From NCBI GenBank assembly GCA_002363955.1, contig DEXE01000005.1, forward strand, positions 394 to 56,990: a DNA stretch of 56,597 nucleotides. The letters run 5' to 3'. This stretch comes from Methylophaga sp. UBA3192 (GTDB taxonomy: Bacteria; Pseudomonadota; Gammaproteobacteria; Nitrosococcales; Methylophagaceae). The notes beneath the pieces are model-generated. The model was not told the origin of the DNA, did no database searches, and saw only the letters and a program-made list of their open reading frames with translations. This document shows positions 15,285 to 24,615 of the stretch, in pieces. Both the position numbers and the translations under genes were made by a program. Numbering within the stretch: position 1 is the first letter of the stretch; the number at the start of each line of letters is the position of its first letter.

Positions 15285-15932
15285 TTATAGCTTGCCGTCC
15301 TGTTGATGCTTCCAGACGACCGCCTCCAATCTTGAAGTCAGATTAAGCTTACGCAGGATGTTTTTGATATGCACTTTTACGGTGGTATCTCGAATATCCA
15401 GCTTGCGGGCAATCGTCTTATTGTTCATTCCCTCTGCCAGACATTCCAGAATTTCGTTTTCACGTACCGTCAGATTCACATCGTCAGCATTCACTTTATG
15501 ATGCGGTTCGATGAGCGCATTCTTTAAAATTTCGGTCATGCTGTCCTGCAGCACAGTGACACCGACAGCCGCTTTAAGCAGATTGCTGCGCAAATCTTCC
15601 GGCTCCATATCCTTTAGCAAATAGCCATCAGCCCCGATACGTAATGCCTCAAGCAAATGCTCTTCTGCATCCGATACCGTCAGTACCACATAATGGGCAT
15701 CCAAATCTGTCGCTTTGAAACGTCGTAATGTCTCCAGACCATTCATGCCTTTCATATTGAGGTCCAGCAAAACCAGATCCGGTTTAACGTCCAGCGCCAG
15801 ATCCAGCCCTTCCTGTCCGGAAGCCGCTTCACCGACAATTTCAAAACTCGGATCATCCGAAATAATCTGCCCTACCCCCTTGCGAAATAAAGGGTGGTCA
15901 TCAATCAGCAGTACTCTTATTTTCTCAGTCAT
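15285..15932 (-). CDS. NarL/FixJ-type response regulator
   Basis: A 215-residue two-component regulator: receiver domain (1-120) with acidic pair Asp11-Asp12, phospho-acceptor Asp57 (LVLLDLNMKG) and Lys in YLLKDM, then a LuxR-type helix-turn-helix (150-205). The recognition helix reads TTVKVHIKNILRKL, keeping the Lys-Val...Lys residues by which E. coli NarL contacts TACYYMT heptamers, and the following TSRLEAVVW also resembles NarL. It is the natural candidate to bind the TAC-N10-GTA sites in this window. It lies 19 bp after the histidine kinase gene on the same strand, so the two form an operon. Confidence 0.93.
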   Translation of the reverse strand: MTEKIRVLLIDDHPLFRKGVGQIISDDPSFEIVGEAASGQEGLDLALDVKPDLVLLDLNMKGMNGLETLRRFKATDLDAHYVVLTVSDAEEHLLEALRIGADGYLLKDMEPEDLRSNLLKAAVGVTVLQDSMTEILKNALIEPHHKVNADDVNLTVRENEILECLAEGMNNKTIARKLDIRDTTVKVHIKNILRKLNLTSRLEAVVWKHQQDGKL

Positions 15933-15951
15933 TTTTTTCTCTCTTTAATAA

Positions 15952-17772
15952 TTATTGTACTGATTTTGGTGTAAACACCAGCCGAACACGGGTGCCTCCA
16001 TGGCGCTTGGCCATGACTTCTATATTGCCTCCCAGGCTGTTGGCACGTTCCTTCATGATGATCTGACCATGATGATCATAAGTGTTTGTCTTCGCAGTAA
16101 AACCTATACCGTCATCCTCAATGGTTAATACAACATTCCCATTCTGACGCAATTCCAGAAATATCGACACATTCTTGGCTTTCGAGTGCCGCACAATATT
16201 GGATAGCGCTTCGCGAAGCACGTGCAGCATATGAAATTCTTCATTGACCGTCAGGCGGCAATTGACGAGCCGATAGTCAAGATTGATGTTGATATTGGAA
16301 CGCTGCGAAAATTCATCAATTGTGGTTTGTATAGCGTAGCCCAGACCACGTAAATCCATATGCACGCGGAAAGTGGTGAGCAGTTCACGTAATTCACGAT
16401 AGGCCGAATCAAGTCCCTGCCGGAGCTCACCCAGCATTTCTGCGCTTTTTACCTTATCATCGCCAGCAGACTGCAATCGGGCCAGTTGGATTTTCATAAA
16501 GGATAAAGACTGTGCCAGAGAGTCATGCAGCTCACGGGCAATCGCTGCACGTTCTTCCAGCACCGCAAGTCGACGCCCTTCTTCGTCATGACTATGAAAT
16601 TTGGTCGCCATTGTCAGTAGTTTGGCGGTAATTTCCAGCACCTGAATTTCGGTATTTTCAAGAAACCGGTCTTTTTCAGTTTCGATCAACAAGATGCCTA
16701 ATGCTGAAGCGGGGCCACTGAATGTCACGCCAACACAGCGAATTTCCTCTCCTTCCTGGTTCTGTGCCATGTAACTGGACATGCCGTTACGGTGAAGTTC
16801 ATCGAATCTTTGGTTGTCCAGTTTCGGCGGTGGATGATGCGAAAAAATGATCTGTTCGCTGGTAATCACCGCCGCATCATCGGTGTAAATAATCGCAACA
16901 TTGCTGAAGTTCATCGCCCGCTCAAGTGAATAAAGCACTTTAAGCAACGTTTTTTCACTCAGAATCTCATGGCTGGTAATCTCGATGAAATTAAGAATGA
17001 ACTCATGCGAGCGTAATAGAATAAGCAATTTTTCATTGGTTCGTTCAGCCCAGGCAACCTGTGATGCATAACCTTCTATCTTGGCTGTCATTTCAAAAAT
17101 ACGCTGCTCAAGGCGAGTAAACTCATCTGAATTCGGTTCATGCTTTTGTGCCGGGAACTTCAGCATCAGGAAGGTCTGCAACCTGTCCATGCGCTCAACC
17201 AGGAAACTTTTAGCCCCCAGCATAATGGCAATGATGCAACTGTAGAGAAACAAAAGGCTGATCACATTTAGCAAAGCGATCACCGAAATTTTGATTTCAC
17301 TGTCCCGATGTAACGCAGCAGCCAGATTTTTATAGGAAAGTAATACATTCTCAGCCAGTCTTAGCTGAGTCGCCATGCGGATGTTAATTTTCGCCACACC
17401 ATCAAAGTTTTTCTGAGCCTGTTTGACCTCGTCCAGTGCGGCTTTTAACGCATCATTTTTCTGATTCAGCATCCATGCAACGGATTCATGCTCGACATCC
17501 AGGTAATTTTTTTTCATTTGAACCAATGTTTTCTGCGCATCAGCAGGACGCAGATTGTTCAAATAAAATAAATGTTTATCCCAATAAATCTTATGTTCAT
17601 TTACTTTCTCAATTGCACGTTGACTGGACAGCATATAATCCAATAAAAAAAGTGTTCCCGCCTGAATTAAAAGTGTTGTCATCGCAATACATAAAAGCAA
17701 CGTAATCAGCTTGGAAAAAACAGCTCTTTGGCGTATGCTTTTAAAAATATATTTCAGGTCAAATTTCTTCAA
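15952..17772 (-). CDS. NarX-type membrane sensor histidine kinase
   Basis: A kinase of about 606 residues. The N-terminus has a membrane segment (LITLLLCIAMTTLLIQAG), a periplasmic helical region, a second membrane segment (VIALLNVISLLFLYSCIIAIML), a HAMP/coiled-coil region and a GAF-like region. A HisKA_3 domain follows with ELHDSLAQS holding the phosphorylated His, and a HATPase domain with REALSNIVRHS and EDDGIGF. The NarX nitrate-binding P-box is not evident, so the signal is probably not nitrate. The frame has no early ATG: TTG at 17772, after GGAAG, is preferred over TTG at 17814. Its start is only 41 bp from the divergent PAS gene. Confidence 0.9.
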   Translation of the reverse strand: MKKFDLKYIFKSIRQRAVFSKLITLLLCIAMTTLLIQAGTLFLLDYMLSSQRAIEKVNEHKIYWDKHLFYLNNLRPADAQKTLVQMKKNYLDVEHESVAWMLNQKNDALKAALDEVKQAQKNFDGVAKINIRMATQLRLAENVLLSYKNLAAALHRDSEIKISVIALLNVISLLFLYSCIIAIMLGAKSFLVERMDRLQTFLMLKFPAQKHEPNSDEFTRLEQRIFEMTAKIEGYASQVAWAERTNEKLLILLRSHEFILNFIEITSHEILSEKTLLKVLYSLERAMNFSNVAIIYTDDAAVITSEQIIFSHHPPPKLDNQRFDELHRNGMSSYMAQNQEGEEIRCVGVTFSGPASALGILLIETEKDRFLENTEIQVLEITAKLLTMATKFHSHDEEGRRLAVLEERAAIARELHDSLAQSLSFMKIQLARLQSAGDDKVKSAEMLGELRQGLDSAYRELRELLTTFRVHMDLRGLGYAIQTTIDEFSQRSNININLDYRLVNCRLTVNEEFHMLHVLREALSNIVRHSKAKNVSIFLELRQNGNVVLTIEDDGIGFTAKTNTYDHHGQIIMKERANSLGGNIEVMAKRHGGTRVRLVFTPKSVQ

Positions 17773-17813
17773 AATCGGGCTTCCCGAAAAAGCTGTTCTC
17801 AAGGGTCGGAACA

Positions 17814-19208
17814 ATGGGTCTCATCATATTTACCATGATCATGTTAAGCATGATCACAGCCATCGTATTTGGTACCTGGTGGGACAGTACAGCCCCATTC
17901 AAAATACATTTTGCCGTGGCAGCGGCAATATTTGCAGCATTATTTTCCGTTGTCATCACCATTGCCTTTTACCCACGTAGTCAACGGAAATTGATGCTGG
18001 CTGGCAATCAGACAGCCGACAGGAATATCGGTTGGGCCAATGATGTGGCAAAGCGTCTGTCAACACCCTCTGCCGTCATTGATGGTTTTAATATCATTTT
18101 TGCCAATAATGCTTTCCTGCGTGAGTTGGGAATGAATGGCATGCGTGAATTGATCACAAATATGCCGCTCACAAATATCGTGCATCCGAGCAATCATGCG
18201 GCACTGACAAATTTCATGAGACATATGAAAAAAAGCGATGAACCGCATCAGACACTGACGCTCCGTATGCTTTATGTTGATGGCACCACCATACCTGTTC
18301 ACATTTCATTGTCACCACTCAACTCACAAGGTGATTCGAACCTCAATTTGCTACAGTTTTCATCCATTACACAATCACAAAATGAGTCAGAATTAAAATC
18401 AGAAAAATTTAATTTCCCGAGTCTTTTAAATAATATCAGACAAATCATTTTTATAAACAATGTTGATCAGGAAATTATATATGCGAATACCGCATGGGAA
18501 ATTCTTACTGACTTTAGTATTTCAGAATCAATAAACAAACCCTTTTTAAGTTTTATTCACCCTGAAGATATTTTGCTGGTTGAATCAAGAATGAATTCAC
18601 TTATTCAGGGTAAACGTCAATATTTTCAAATCGAATGTCGCGTCATCACCAAAAACGGTTCATTTCGGTGGATTGAAATCCGTGCTTCACGCAGTTCAAA
18701 CTTCAAGGGTGAACGTTCCAGTGTGATTGGCACACTGACCGACATCACCCAGCTCAAACAACTTGAAGCCTCCCAGAAACATAATCGTCATTCACCGGTT
18801 GATATGATTATGACCAATATTCCAAGCATGATTTACCGCTGTAAGAATGATCGTGACTGGACGTTTGAATTTGTCAGTGACAGTTGTCTTGAAGTCACTG
18901 AATATCAGCCTTATGAGCTGATAAATTCGAATAATGTGACCTATATGCAATTGATTCACCCTGAGGATCAGTCACGTTGCTGGGAACATGTACAGGAACA
19001 AATAGCCAAACAGCGCAAATTCCAGATGATTTACCGTATCTGTACCCGCACCAATAAGTCCCGCTGGGTTATGGAACAAGGCGAAGGTATCTTTTCCGCC
19101 AGTGGTGAGTTGCTTGCACTCGAAGGTGTCGTTATCGATCTAAGCAACGATAACCTATCGCAACTGGAGTTTGGCTTACGAGACATGCTGGAAAACAGGA
19201 CCGTATAA
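17814..19208 (+). CDS. Membrane-anchored multi-PAS protein without output domain
   Basis: A 464-residue protein: two N-terminal membrane segments (about 1-20 and 28-48), then three PAS-like regions (about 65-180, 200-320 and 335-455). The PAC-type ends GSFRWIEIRASRS and KSRWVMEQGEGIF are recognisable. It ends directly after the last PAS domain with no kinase, GGDEF or helix-turn-helix. It is divergent from the NarX-like kinase gene, with starts only 41 bp apart, so the two are probably controlled together and each promoter must overlap the other gene. A role as an accessory sensor for the kinase is inferred from position only. Confidence 0.8.
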   Translation: MGLIIFTMIMLSMITAIVFGTWWDSTAPFKIHFAVAAAIFAALFSVVITIAFYPRSQRKLMLAGNQTADRNIGWANDVAKRLSTPSAVIDGFNIIFANNAFLRELGMNGMRELITNMPLTNIVHPSNHAALTNFMRHMKKSDEPHQTLTLRMLYVDGTTIPVHISLSPLNSQGDSNLNLLQFSSITQSQNESELKSEKFNFPSLLNNIRQIIFINNVDQEIIYANTAWEILTDFSISESINKPFLSFIHPEDILLVESRMNSLIQGKRQYFQIECRVITKNGSFRWIEIRASRSSNFKGERSSVIGTLTDITQLKQLEASQKHNRHSPVDMIMTNIPSMIYRCKNDRDWTFEFVSDSCLEVTEYQPYELINSNNVTYMQLIHPEDQSRCWEHVQEQIAKQRKFQMIYRICTRTNKSRWVMEQGEGIFSASGELLALEGVVIDLSNDNLSQLEFGLRDMLENRTV

Positions 19209-19233
19209 AAAAGCACCCCGTCAGGGGTGCTTT
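19208..19233. terminator. Terminator between PAS gene and porin gene
   Basis: AAGCACCCC (19211-19219) pairs with GGGGTGCTT (19224-19232). T runs on both strands allow it to serve the convergent PAS and porin genes. Confidence 0.85.
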
Positions 19234-19258
19234 GTCTACACAAGCATAAACAACAGAA

Positions 19259-20044
19259 TCAGAAGCTACGCATCAGATAAGCAATAAATTGACTATCTCC
19301 ACGGTTATCACCATCTACGCCTGTCCACCAGTCTTTATCTGCATTGGTATCGGTATAGTTCACACCGACAGTCCAGCCATCAGTATTGGCAATTGAAAAG
19401 TCTTTACTCAGACCAACCATATAATCGGTGTAGTTGAACTCGTCATAGTTTCTGGCATCCAGTCGGCCAATATGCAGATGCAGATTAATATCCATCGGCA
19501 AGCCATAATCAAAATTCAGCTCATAGTACTGAGTACCTCGTGAGCTGCCATTGGCATAACCATCGATTCCGGCAGACTTGTTGTTGATACCACCCCAGTC
19601 AGTGAGTGTGCGGCTATATTTAGCCGTGAACCATTTCCAGGTCGCAGCGACATAGGCTTCAGTCGTGTCAAAGTCTTCACCGTTATATTTTTCACGGTCA
19701 GGATAGTAGAATTGAAGTAAACCGATATCCATTGCAAAATCATCGTTGAACTGATGGTAATAACCACCATAAAGATCAACCTCAACGCTATTACCAACGT
19801 TATCGCCTTCTTCCAGATTGGTGCCCCAGATGCCAGCATACCAGCCACTTTCATGTGCGTAATCAAAACCACCCTGCAGAGCAACATCCTCATTGGAGTA
19901 GGTAATACCACGGAAAACGTACTGACTAAACAGACCGACATTGGCACTGATACTGTGTGGCGAGGTTTCTTCAGCAAATACGGATACGCTCGTCATTAAG
20001 CCCATCCCAGCCAACCCTGATACCACTATATTTCTCATCTTCAT
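19259..20044 (-). CDS. TorF-family putative outer-membrane porin
   Basis: A 261-residue protein with a signal peptide (about 1-24, cleavage after VFA). The rest is rich in Tyr, Trp, Asp and Gly with alternating beta-strand patterns. It begins ISANVGLFSQYVFRGITYS and ends in Phe, as outer-membrane barrels do. It resembles the TorF / Gcw_chp family (TIGR02001), putative porins. It is the last gene after the dimethylamine monooxygenase operon on the same strand, 101 bp away with a hairpin between. It may help small amines cross the outer membrane, which is inference from position. Confidence 0.82.
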   Translation of the reverse strand: MKMRNIVVSGLAGMGLMTSVSVFAEETSPHSISANVGLFSQYVFRGITYSNEDVALQGGFDYAHESGWYAGIWGTNLEEGDNVGNSVEVDLYGGYYHQFNDDFAMDIGLLQFYYPDREKYNGEDFDTTEAYVAATWKWFTAKYSRTLTDWGGINNKSAGIDGYANGSSRGTQYYELNFDYGLPMDINLHLHIGRLDARNYDEFNYTDYMVGLSKDFSIANTDGWTVGVNYTDTNADKDWWTGVDGDNRGDSQFIAYLMRSF

Positions 20045-20080
20045 TTTTGCTTCCTTCTGGGTTTTTTAAAGTAATGCGAA

Positions 20081-20104
20081 CCGCTGGCCGGCATTAGCCA
20101 GCGG
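20081..20104 (-). other. Hairpin between DUF3445 gene and porin gene
   Basis: CCGCTGGC (20081-20088) and GCCAGCGG (20097-20104) form a perfect 8-bp stem. No T run follows on the minus strand, so it looks like an mRNA processing or stability element rather than a terminator. Confidence 0.4.
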
Positions 20105-20145
20105 AGAGTGCTATGGACATAAGCCCATATTCTGATGTAAAGGTT

Positions 20146-21189
20146 TTATTCAGGCTGCGTACCCAATGACAGCTCGGCACCGTCTTCTAATGGTTCAAGC
20201 CAGTCGATGACCGTTTGTCGATAAAGATCCAGGCCTTTGTATTCAGAAAGATCCGGATGCAGATTGGTGAGCACCCGACGTAGCCGTTTTGCCCATTTTG
20301 GATAGGTGACCAACTCATCCAGGCTAATCAGATAACCACGTACACTGAAAGCAATGGCATTACTGCGTGGCAGACGGAATAGCGCCTGCAGCTCAACCCG
20401 AAGATGTACTTTTTCGCCGACGTTTTCCGGCGTCACTGAAGCATTATCAGGTCCCCATAAAGGAAATTCTTCGGGAGAAGTATCCAGACGCGGATTGACC
20501 GTCATGGTCCAGTTGAGCCGACGTACCGGACTGCCATATTGCAGATGCAGCAAATATTTCAGTGCCCGGTCAAAAATGCCGATTTCATTTGCCTGCGGAA
20601 CCGGACCATGCCATTCTTTGAACGACATACCGGCATCAAAGGCAATTGACCAGTCAGCCTGACTGGTGACCATCCCCATATCAGCAAATAAATCGTCATC
20701 ACGATGATCCATGATGATCCAGTCACCCTGAACCTGGCGTGAGATATATTCAAACGGCTCCATCGGTAAGGTACTGGTATCACCAAAGGTAAATGTCTGA
20801 TCAATTTCCAGTGGCTTGTTCACCCAGTGCCACTGATCACCGTTCTTGGTCAGCTCAAACCATTGCGGGTAATCCGCTGACAGTGATTCCATAATCAGTT
20901 CGACCATGTCCCACTGAGCATCCATCATGTGCGGCAAGGCAATATAACGCGTCGGGTCGCGTTCAAGAGTCAGGCGTCGATCCTCACATTCGGCAATGTA
21001 ATGCTCATCAATATCGATGGCATGTTCAAAAACCGATCCGGGATTGGTTGAAACATGCTGCTCAATATTGACGCTGTACATGTATTCATCCTCGGCAAAC
21101 GGAAACGGAAAACGCCGTATTGCCTCAGGTGAATTACGGAAAGTGTAATCATCCCGAAAAGTTTCTTTTTTAAAGGCTGGAGTATTCAT
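20146..21189 (-). CDS. Dimethylamine monooxygenase / haem-dependent oxidative N-demethylase, haem subunit (DUF3445)
   Basis: A 347-residue member of DUF3445 (PF11927), the PAS-fold haem subunit of the heterotetrameric enzyme that oxidises dimethylamine to methylamine and formaldehyde (the dmmDABC / HDM system). Family-like blocks seen include RRFPFPFAEDEYMYSVN, DWIIMDHR, WHGPVPQANEIG and RRLNWTMTVNPRLDTS, together with VELQALFRLPRSNAIAFSVRGYL. It is soluble with no signal peptide. It is the last gene of the four-gene set with the GcvT-like, zinc-ribbon and reductase proteins, 9 bp after the reductase. The family call is strong; dimethylamine as substrate is inferred from the partners and the tmd operon upstream. 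Confidence 0.9.
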   Translation of the reverse strand: MNTPAFKKETFRDDYTFRNSPEAIRRFPFPFAEDEYMYSVNIEQHVSTNPGSVFEHAIDIDEHYIAECEDRRLTLERDPTRYIALPHMMDAQWDMVELIMESLSADYPQWFELTKNGDQWHWVNKPLEIDQTFTFGDTSTLPMEPFEYISRQVQGDWIIMDHRDDDLFADMGMVTSQADWSIAFDAGMSFKEWHGPVPQANEIGIFDRALKYLLHLQYGSPVRRLNWTMTVNPRLDTSPEEFPLWGPDNASVTPENVGEKVHLRVELQALFRLPRSNAIAFSVRGYLISLDELVTYPKWAKRLRRVLTNLHPDLSEYKGLDLYRQTVIDWLEPLEDGAELSLGTQPE

Positions 21190-21198
21190 AAGACGTCC

Positions 21199-22152
21199 TC
21201 AGATATTGAGTAATAATTTCTGACAGCGGGCCCTGGATACGCAGGGCATGATTTTGTTGCCAGACGCTTTTTCAGCATCAGACAGATAATGATCGTTGTG
21301 CATCAGTGCGCCATCGCACTCCAGAACTTCTACTTCACAGCGACCACACGCACCGCCACGGCAGAGAAAATCGGGTTCCAGGCCTGCCTCTTCCATGGCC
21401 TCGAGCATGCTCATATCACCCGGCACTTCAATTTCCATATTGGACTTGGCCAGCTGTACCATGAATGATTCACCGATAGGTGGTGCCAGGAACTGCTCAC
21501 TGTGCACATGCGTTTTTGGCCAGCCCAAATCTTTGGCCGTCAGTAATAACGCATTGACCATCGGCTCCGGCCCACACACATAGATATGGGTACCCAGAGG
21601 CTGGTTGGAAAGAAGGTTCTGAAAATTAATCCGCTGGCCTTCACTCTCAATGTGCAGATGCAGACGATCGCCACACATCTGCTTTAATTGTTCGACAAAA
21701 GCACCATGTTCTGCTGAGCGGAAGGCGTAATGCATTTCGTAGTCATCACCCAGTCGATTCAAATCAGCGATTTGTGACATGAATGGTGTAATGCCAATCC
21801 CCCCGGCAACCAGGATGTGTTTTTTGCCCAATTTGGACAAGCTGAACAGATTGACTGGATAAGTTATCTGTAACTCGGAACCGACCTTGACACCGTCATG
21901 CATAAACACCGAACCACCACGTGACTTCTCCTGTCGACGGACCGAAATATGGTAACTGTCGGTATTTTCCGGTGATCCCATCAACGAATAGGGATTCCGA
22001 TGAATACGGCCATTAATATTCATCGACACCACCACATGACTGCCACCGGAAAACCGTGGTAATGGCCGGCCATTTTCTTCGACTAACGTGAAATGCTTCA
22101 CCACATCGGTGACCTGTTCGATTTCGGCCACTCTTACGTTCAGGATACTCAT
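21199..22152 (-). CDS. Dimethylamine monooxygenase reductase subunit (flavin and 2Fe-2S)
   Basis: A 317-residue phthalate dioxygenase reductase-type protein. It has a flavin-binding RNPYSLMG (Arg52-Tyr55-Ser56), a nucleotide-binding GGIGITPFMSQI, and a C-terminal plant-type ferredoxin with ligands Cys264, Cys269, Cys272 and Cys304 (LCRGGACGRC...MPC). It would pass electrons from NAD(P)H to the DUF3445 haem subunit. Its ATG overlaps the stop of the zinc-ribbon gene by 4 bp (ATGA), showing translational coupling. Confidence 0.9.
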   Translation of the reverse strand: MSILNVRVAEIEQVTDVVKHFTLVEENGRPLPRFSGGSHVVVSMNINGRIHRNPYSLMGSPENTDSYHISVRRQEKSRGGSVFMHDGVKVGSELQITYPVNLFSLSKLGKKHILVAGGIGITPFMSQIADLNRLGDDYEMHYAFRSAEHGAFVEQLKQMCGDRLHLHIESEGQRINFQNLLSNQPLGTHIYVCGPEPMVNALLLTAKDLGWPKTHVHSEQFLAPPIGESFMVQLAKSNMEIEVPGDMSMLEAMEEAGLEPDFLCRGGACGRCEVEVLECDGALMHNDHYLSDAEKASGNKIMPCVSRARCQKLLLNI

Positions 22153-22751
22153 GGATAAACCTCTTCAATCTGTGGAATGTTGCCCGGTTCTTCCGCATCG
22201 ACCATCACCCCCATATAGGCACCAAGTCGCCGGGAAAAATGGTCACGGACAAACAGATGTCGACCACAATTGCTACATGGGAAGACGTTGTGATGAACAT
22301 CACGGGTAATCGTTTTGCAGTGAACGCAATACACCGGTCTTGCCAGCGTGCCGCACAACTCTTTCTGCACATCAACATCCTGAACACCTGCCGCACGGGT
22401 TTTCTGCAATACATGCCACATAAAGGCCTCACTACCGGCCACATAAAAGTGGGTTCCCATCGTGCAGTCTTTCAGCCGCTGTTCCAGATTATTCAGCAAG
22501 CTCTCTTCTGAATCACATAATTCAAGTTCTTCAGGCACTATTTGCTGAAGAATGTCTGAATAGTTTTTATTTGCCGTGGCTAAATCTGTGTACAGCACCT
22601 GAATGGGATCTTTGGGGTACATCTGCTGAAACAGTTTAAGCACGGCAATACCACCCTCACCCCCGGCAATCACCAGATGTGCCACCGCCGGGGTTTGCCA
22701 CACCAGCGAATCGTAAAGTGGTTTGCTTCTAATCCAGTAACCTCTTTGCAT
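22149..22751 (-). CDS. Dimethylamine monooxygenase accessory subunit with zinc ribbon
   Basis: A 200-residue protein. The N-terminal 120 residues look like a degenerate reductase nucleotide-binding fold (HLVIAGGEGGIAVLKLF, then FYVAGSEAFMW). A four-cysteine ribbon follows: Cys142, Cys145, Cys159 and Cys162 (VYCVHC...FPCSNCG), likely binding zinc or iron. It matches the small subunit found with DUF3445 enzymes. Gene order with the reductase and haem genes, and the 4-bp overlap, support one complex. Its exact job is not known to me. Confidence 0.8.
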   Translation of the reverse strand: MQRGYWIRSKPLYDSLVWQTPAVAHLVIAGGEGGIAVLKLFQQMYPKDPIQVLYTDLATANKNYSDILQQIVPEELELCDSEESLLNNLEQRLKDCTMGTHFYVAGSEAFMWHVLQKTRAAGVQDVDVQKELCGTLARPVYCVHCKTITRDVHHNVFPCSNCGRHLFVRDHFSRRLGAYMGVMVDAEEPGNIPQIEEVYP

Positions 22752-22811
22752 AAAGATTTCCTCATTAATTCTGACAGAGCGAGGCCGGATCCCTGGCCAC
22801 CGCCGTGCAGA

Positions 22812-23930
22812 CTATTTACTTAGTTGTTCCGGATGAGTACGCAGGCGCATCGGATCATAGAAAGGCATTTTGGCCACATACGCTTTGACCGGCTGGTTGT
22901 CTTCCACCACGAGTTGCGTACCGAGTGCCAGATAATCCGGATGCAGATGCACCAGTGCCAGAGATTGCATCAGGTAATTGCTGAAACTGGCGCTGGTCAC
23001 CACACCAACATCCTTACCGTTGTGGGTAATACGAGAGCCCGGTTCAACGGCTTCAGCGCTCCGACAGATAATGCCGGCCTGTTTGAAACGTTCTTTGCCT
23101 TTGGAGGCCAGGACAGCCGCTTTGCCGATATAATCGCCAGGCTTGTCCAGATCGACACCCCAGCCCATATTGACTTCCCAGGGAGTGGTATCGCCTTCAG
23201 GCATTTCATAAGGGAAAAACAGCAGACCGGCTTCAACACGGGTCAGGTCAAGCGAATCCCAGGAGGCGGCAATCGCGCCAAATGGCTTGCCTTTATCAAG
23301 AATCATGTCCCAGAGATGAATGGCATCATCCGCACTGCAATAAACTTCATAGCCACGCTCACCTGAGTAACCACCACGCGCAATTTTGATATCACAGCCA
23401 AACAGTTTTGCATCAACATGTCGGAAATATGGCAGCGTTTCTAAATCAAAATCCAGATGGGGATTCAGTATTTCCAGTGATTTAGGACCCTGAAGCGACA
23501 GAATATGCACATCCAGATCGGGAGCTATCTGGACATTTTTACCCTGAGCGATCTTTTCCAGTTGCTGCGGTGTGGCACCACTGCCATGAGACAGACGGTA
23601 TTTGTTTGGCGCATCACAAATCACCATAATGTCATCACATAACGCACCGGTCTCATCCACTTCCGCGGCCAATCTGGAAAACCCCGGTTGCATGGTGGTG
23701 ACATCAATCGTCACCAGTTGATCCAATACCACAGTTGCATCAGGACCACTGACATTCAGAATATTCAAAGCCGATACGTCATACAGGCCTGCGCGTGTAC
23801 GTACCGCAATCACTTCTTCGTCCGGATTGGATTTATAGCTCCAGGGAATCGGCATATTGTTCCAGGTATCCCCATCCAGTAAGGAACCAAGTTCCTTATG
23901 ACGCACATTTAGGATTGAATTTCTAAGCAT
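22812..23930 (-). CDS. GcvT-like tetrahydrofolate-binding subunit of dimethylamine monooxygenase
   Basis: A protein of about 372 residues of the aminomethyltransferase (GcvT) family. Visible family features are AGLYDVSALNILNVSGPDA, the GYSGERGYEVYC block and LTRVEAGLLFFPYEM. It would bind tetrahydrofolate and capture the formaldehyde released by N-demethylation as methylene-THF. It is the first gene of the DUF3445 operon. ATG at 23930 is chosen because GGAG lies 6 nt before it; the frame is open to 23948. A TAC-N10-GTA site lies 83 bp upstream of the start. Confidence 0.88.
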   Translation of the reverse strand: MLRNSILNVRHKELGSLLDGDTWNNMPIPWSYKSNPDEEVIAVRTRAGLYDVSALNILNVSGPDATVVLDQLVTIDVTTMQPGFSRLAAEVDETGALCDDIMVICDAPNKYRLSHGSGATPQQLEKIAQGKNVQIAPDLDVHILSLQGPKSLEILNPHLDFDLETLPYFRHVDAKLFGCDIKIARGGYSGERGYEVYCSADDAIHLWDMILDKGKPFGAIAASWDSLDLTRVEAGLLFFPYEMPEGDTTPWEVNMGWGVDLDKPGDYIGKAAVLASKGKERFKQAGIICRSAEAVEPGSRITHNGKDVGVVTSASFSNYLMQSLALVHLHPDYLALGTQLVVEDNQPVKAYVAKMPFYDPMRLRTHPEQLSK

Positions 23931-24012
23931 TATGATCTCCGCAGTCATTAAAATTTATGGCTAAACCAAACCATAGCCCAGCAGGCAATACTCTAAAATT
24001 CCCAAGATGGCG

Positions 24013-24028
24013 TACTCCCTATGGAGTA
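24013..24028. promoter_or_regulatory. NarL-type 7-2-7 site upstream of the dimethylamine operon
   Basis: TACTCCC-TA-TGGAGTA, 83 bp before the GcvT-like start. The preceding AATACTCTAAA and ATGGCGTAC recur upstream of the Amt gene at 40.3 kb. Confidence 0.7.
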
Positions 24029-24086
24029 AATACCCTTCAGCTGAACGTATTCAGCAAAGGTCTAAAAAAGGTTTGGGAAATTTGGA

Positions 24087-24581
24087 TCAGGCAGACATGG
24101 ATTTTGGAAGCTGGTGAATTCGTTGCTGAATTTGAATCATTTCCAGTACAACCTGGGCAGCCTCTTTGCCTTTAATACGGGCACGGCTGACCGCTTGTTC
24201 TTCGTTTTCAGTCGTCAAAATAGCATTGGCGATGGGGATACGAAAATGCTGTTGGATCTCGGTAATGGCACGAGCTGACTCGTTGCAAACCACTTCAAAA
24301 TGATAGGTTTCGCCCCGAATAACGCAGCCCAATGCGATTAAACCGTCAAAACCACCACTTTCAGACAGCTCAGATAATATCAATGAGATTTCCAGTGCTC
24401 CCGGCACGGTAAATAACACAATGTCATTGCTGGCTACCGCCGCACGATTCAATTCATCAATACAACCACTGACCAACGCACTGCCTATCGATGGGTTAAA
24501 GCGTGACTGTACAATACCGATCCGCAGACCTTTGCCATTCAGACCCGCTTTCGTTGCTGACACTTTTAGATCATCTGTCAT
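24087..24581 (-). CDS. ribH: 6,7-dimethyl-8-ribityllumazine synthase
   Basis: A 164-residue lumazine synthase, the penultimate enzyme of riboflavin synthesis. Family blocks are IGIVQSRFN, FTVPGALEIS, ALGCVIRGETYHFEVV and PIANAILTTENEEQA. It is the last gene of the trimethylamine operon, 116 bp after etfA, with a strong hairpin between. Its position suggests a dedicated supply of flavin for TMA dehydrogenase, ETF and the other flavoproteins of the region. A second ribH elsewhere in the genome is likely but cannot be seen. Confidence 0.94.
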   Translation of the reverse strand: MTDDLKVSATKAGLNGKGLRIGIVQSRFNPSIGSALVSGCIDELNRAAVASNDIVLFTVPGALEISLILSELSESGGFDGLIALGCVIRGETYHFEVVCNESARAITEIQQHFRIPIANAILTTENEEQAVSRARIKGKEAAQVVLEMIQIQQRIHQLPKSMSA

Positions 24582-24615
24582 GCCGCTTTTCCTTCATGTA
24601 GGTCGCGAAACCAAC

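Noticed and set aside
15952..17814. True nitrate/nitrite sensor NarX with narGHI control
   Set aside because: No nitrate reductase genes are in the window and the P-box is not evident; the NarL-type sites lie at amine genes.
20081..20104. Terminator after the DUF3445 gene
   Set aside because: The stem is good but no T run follows on the minus strand, so read-through to the porin gene is possible.
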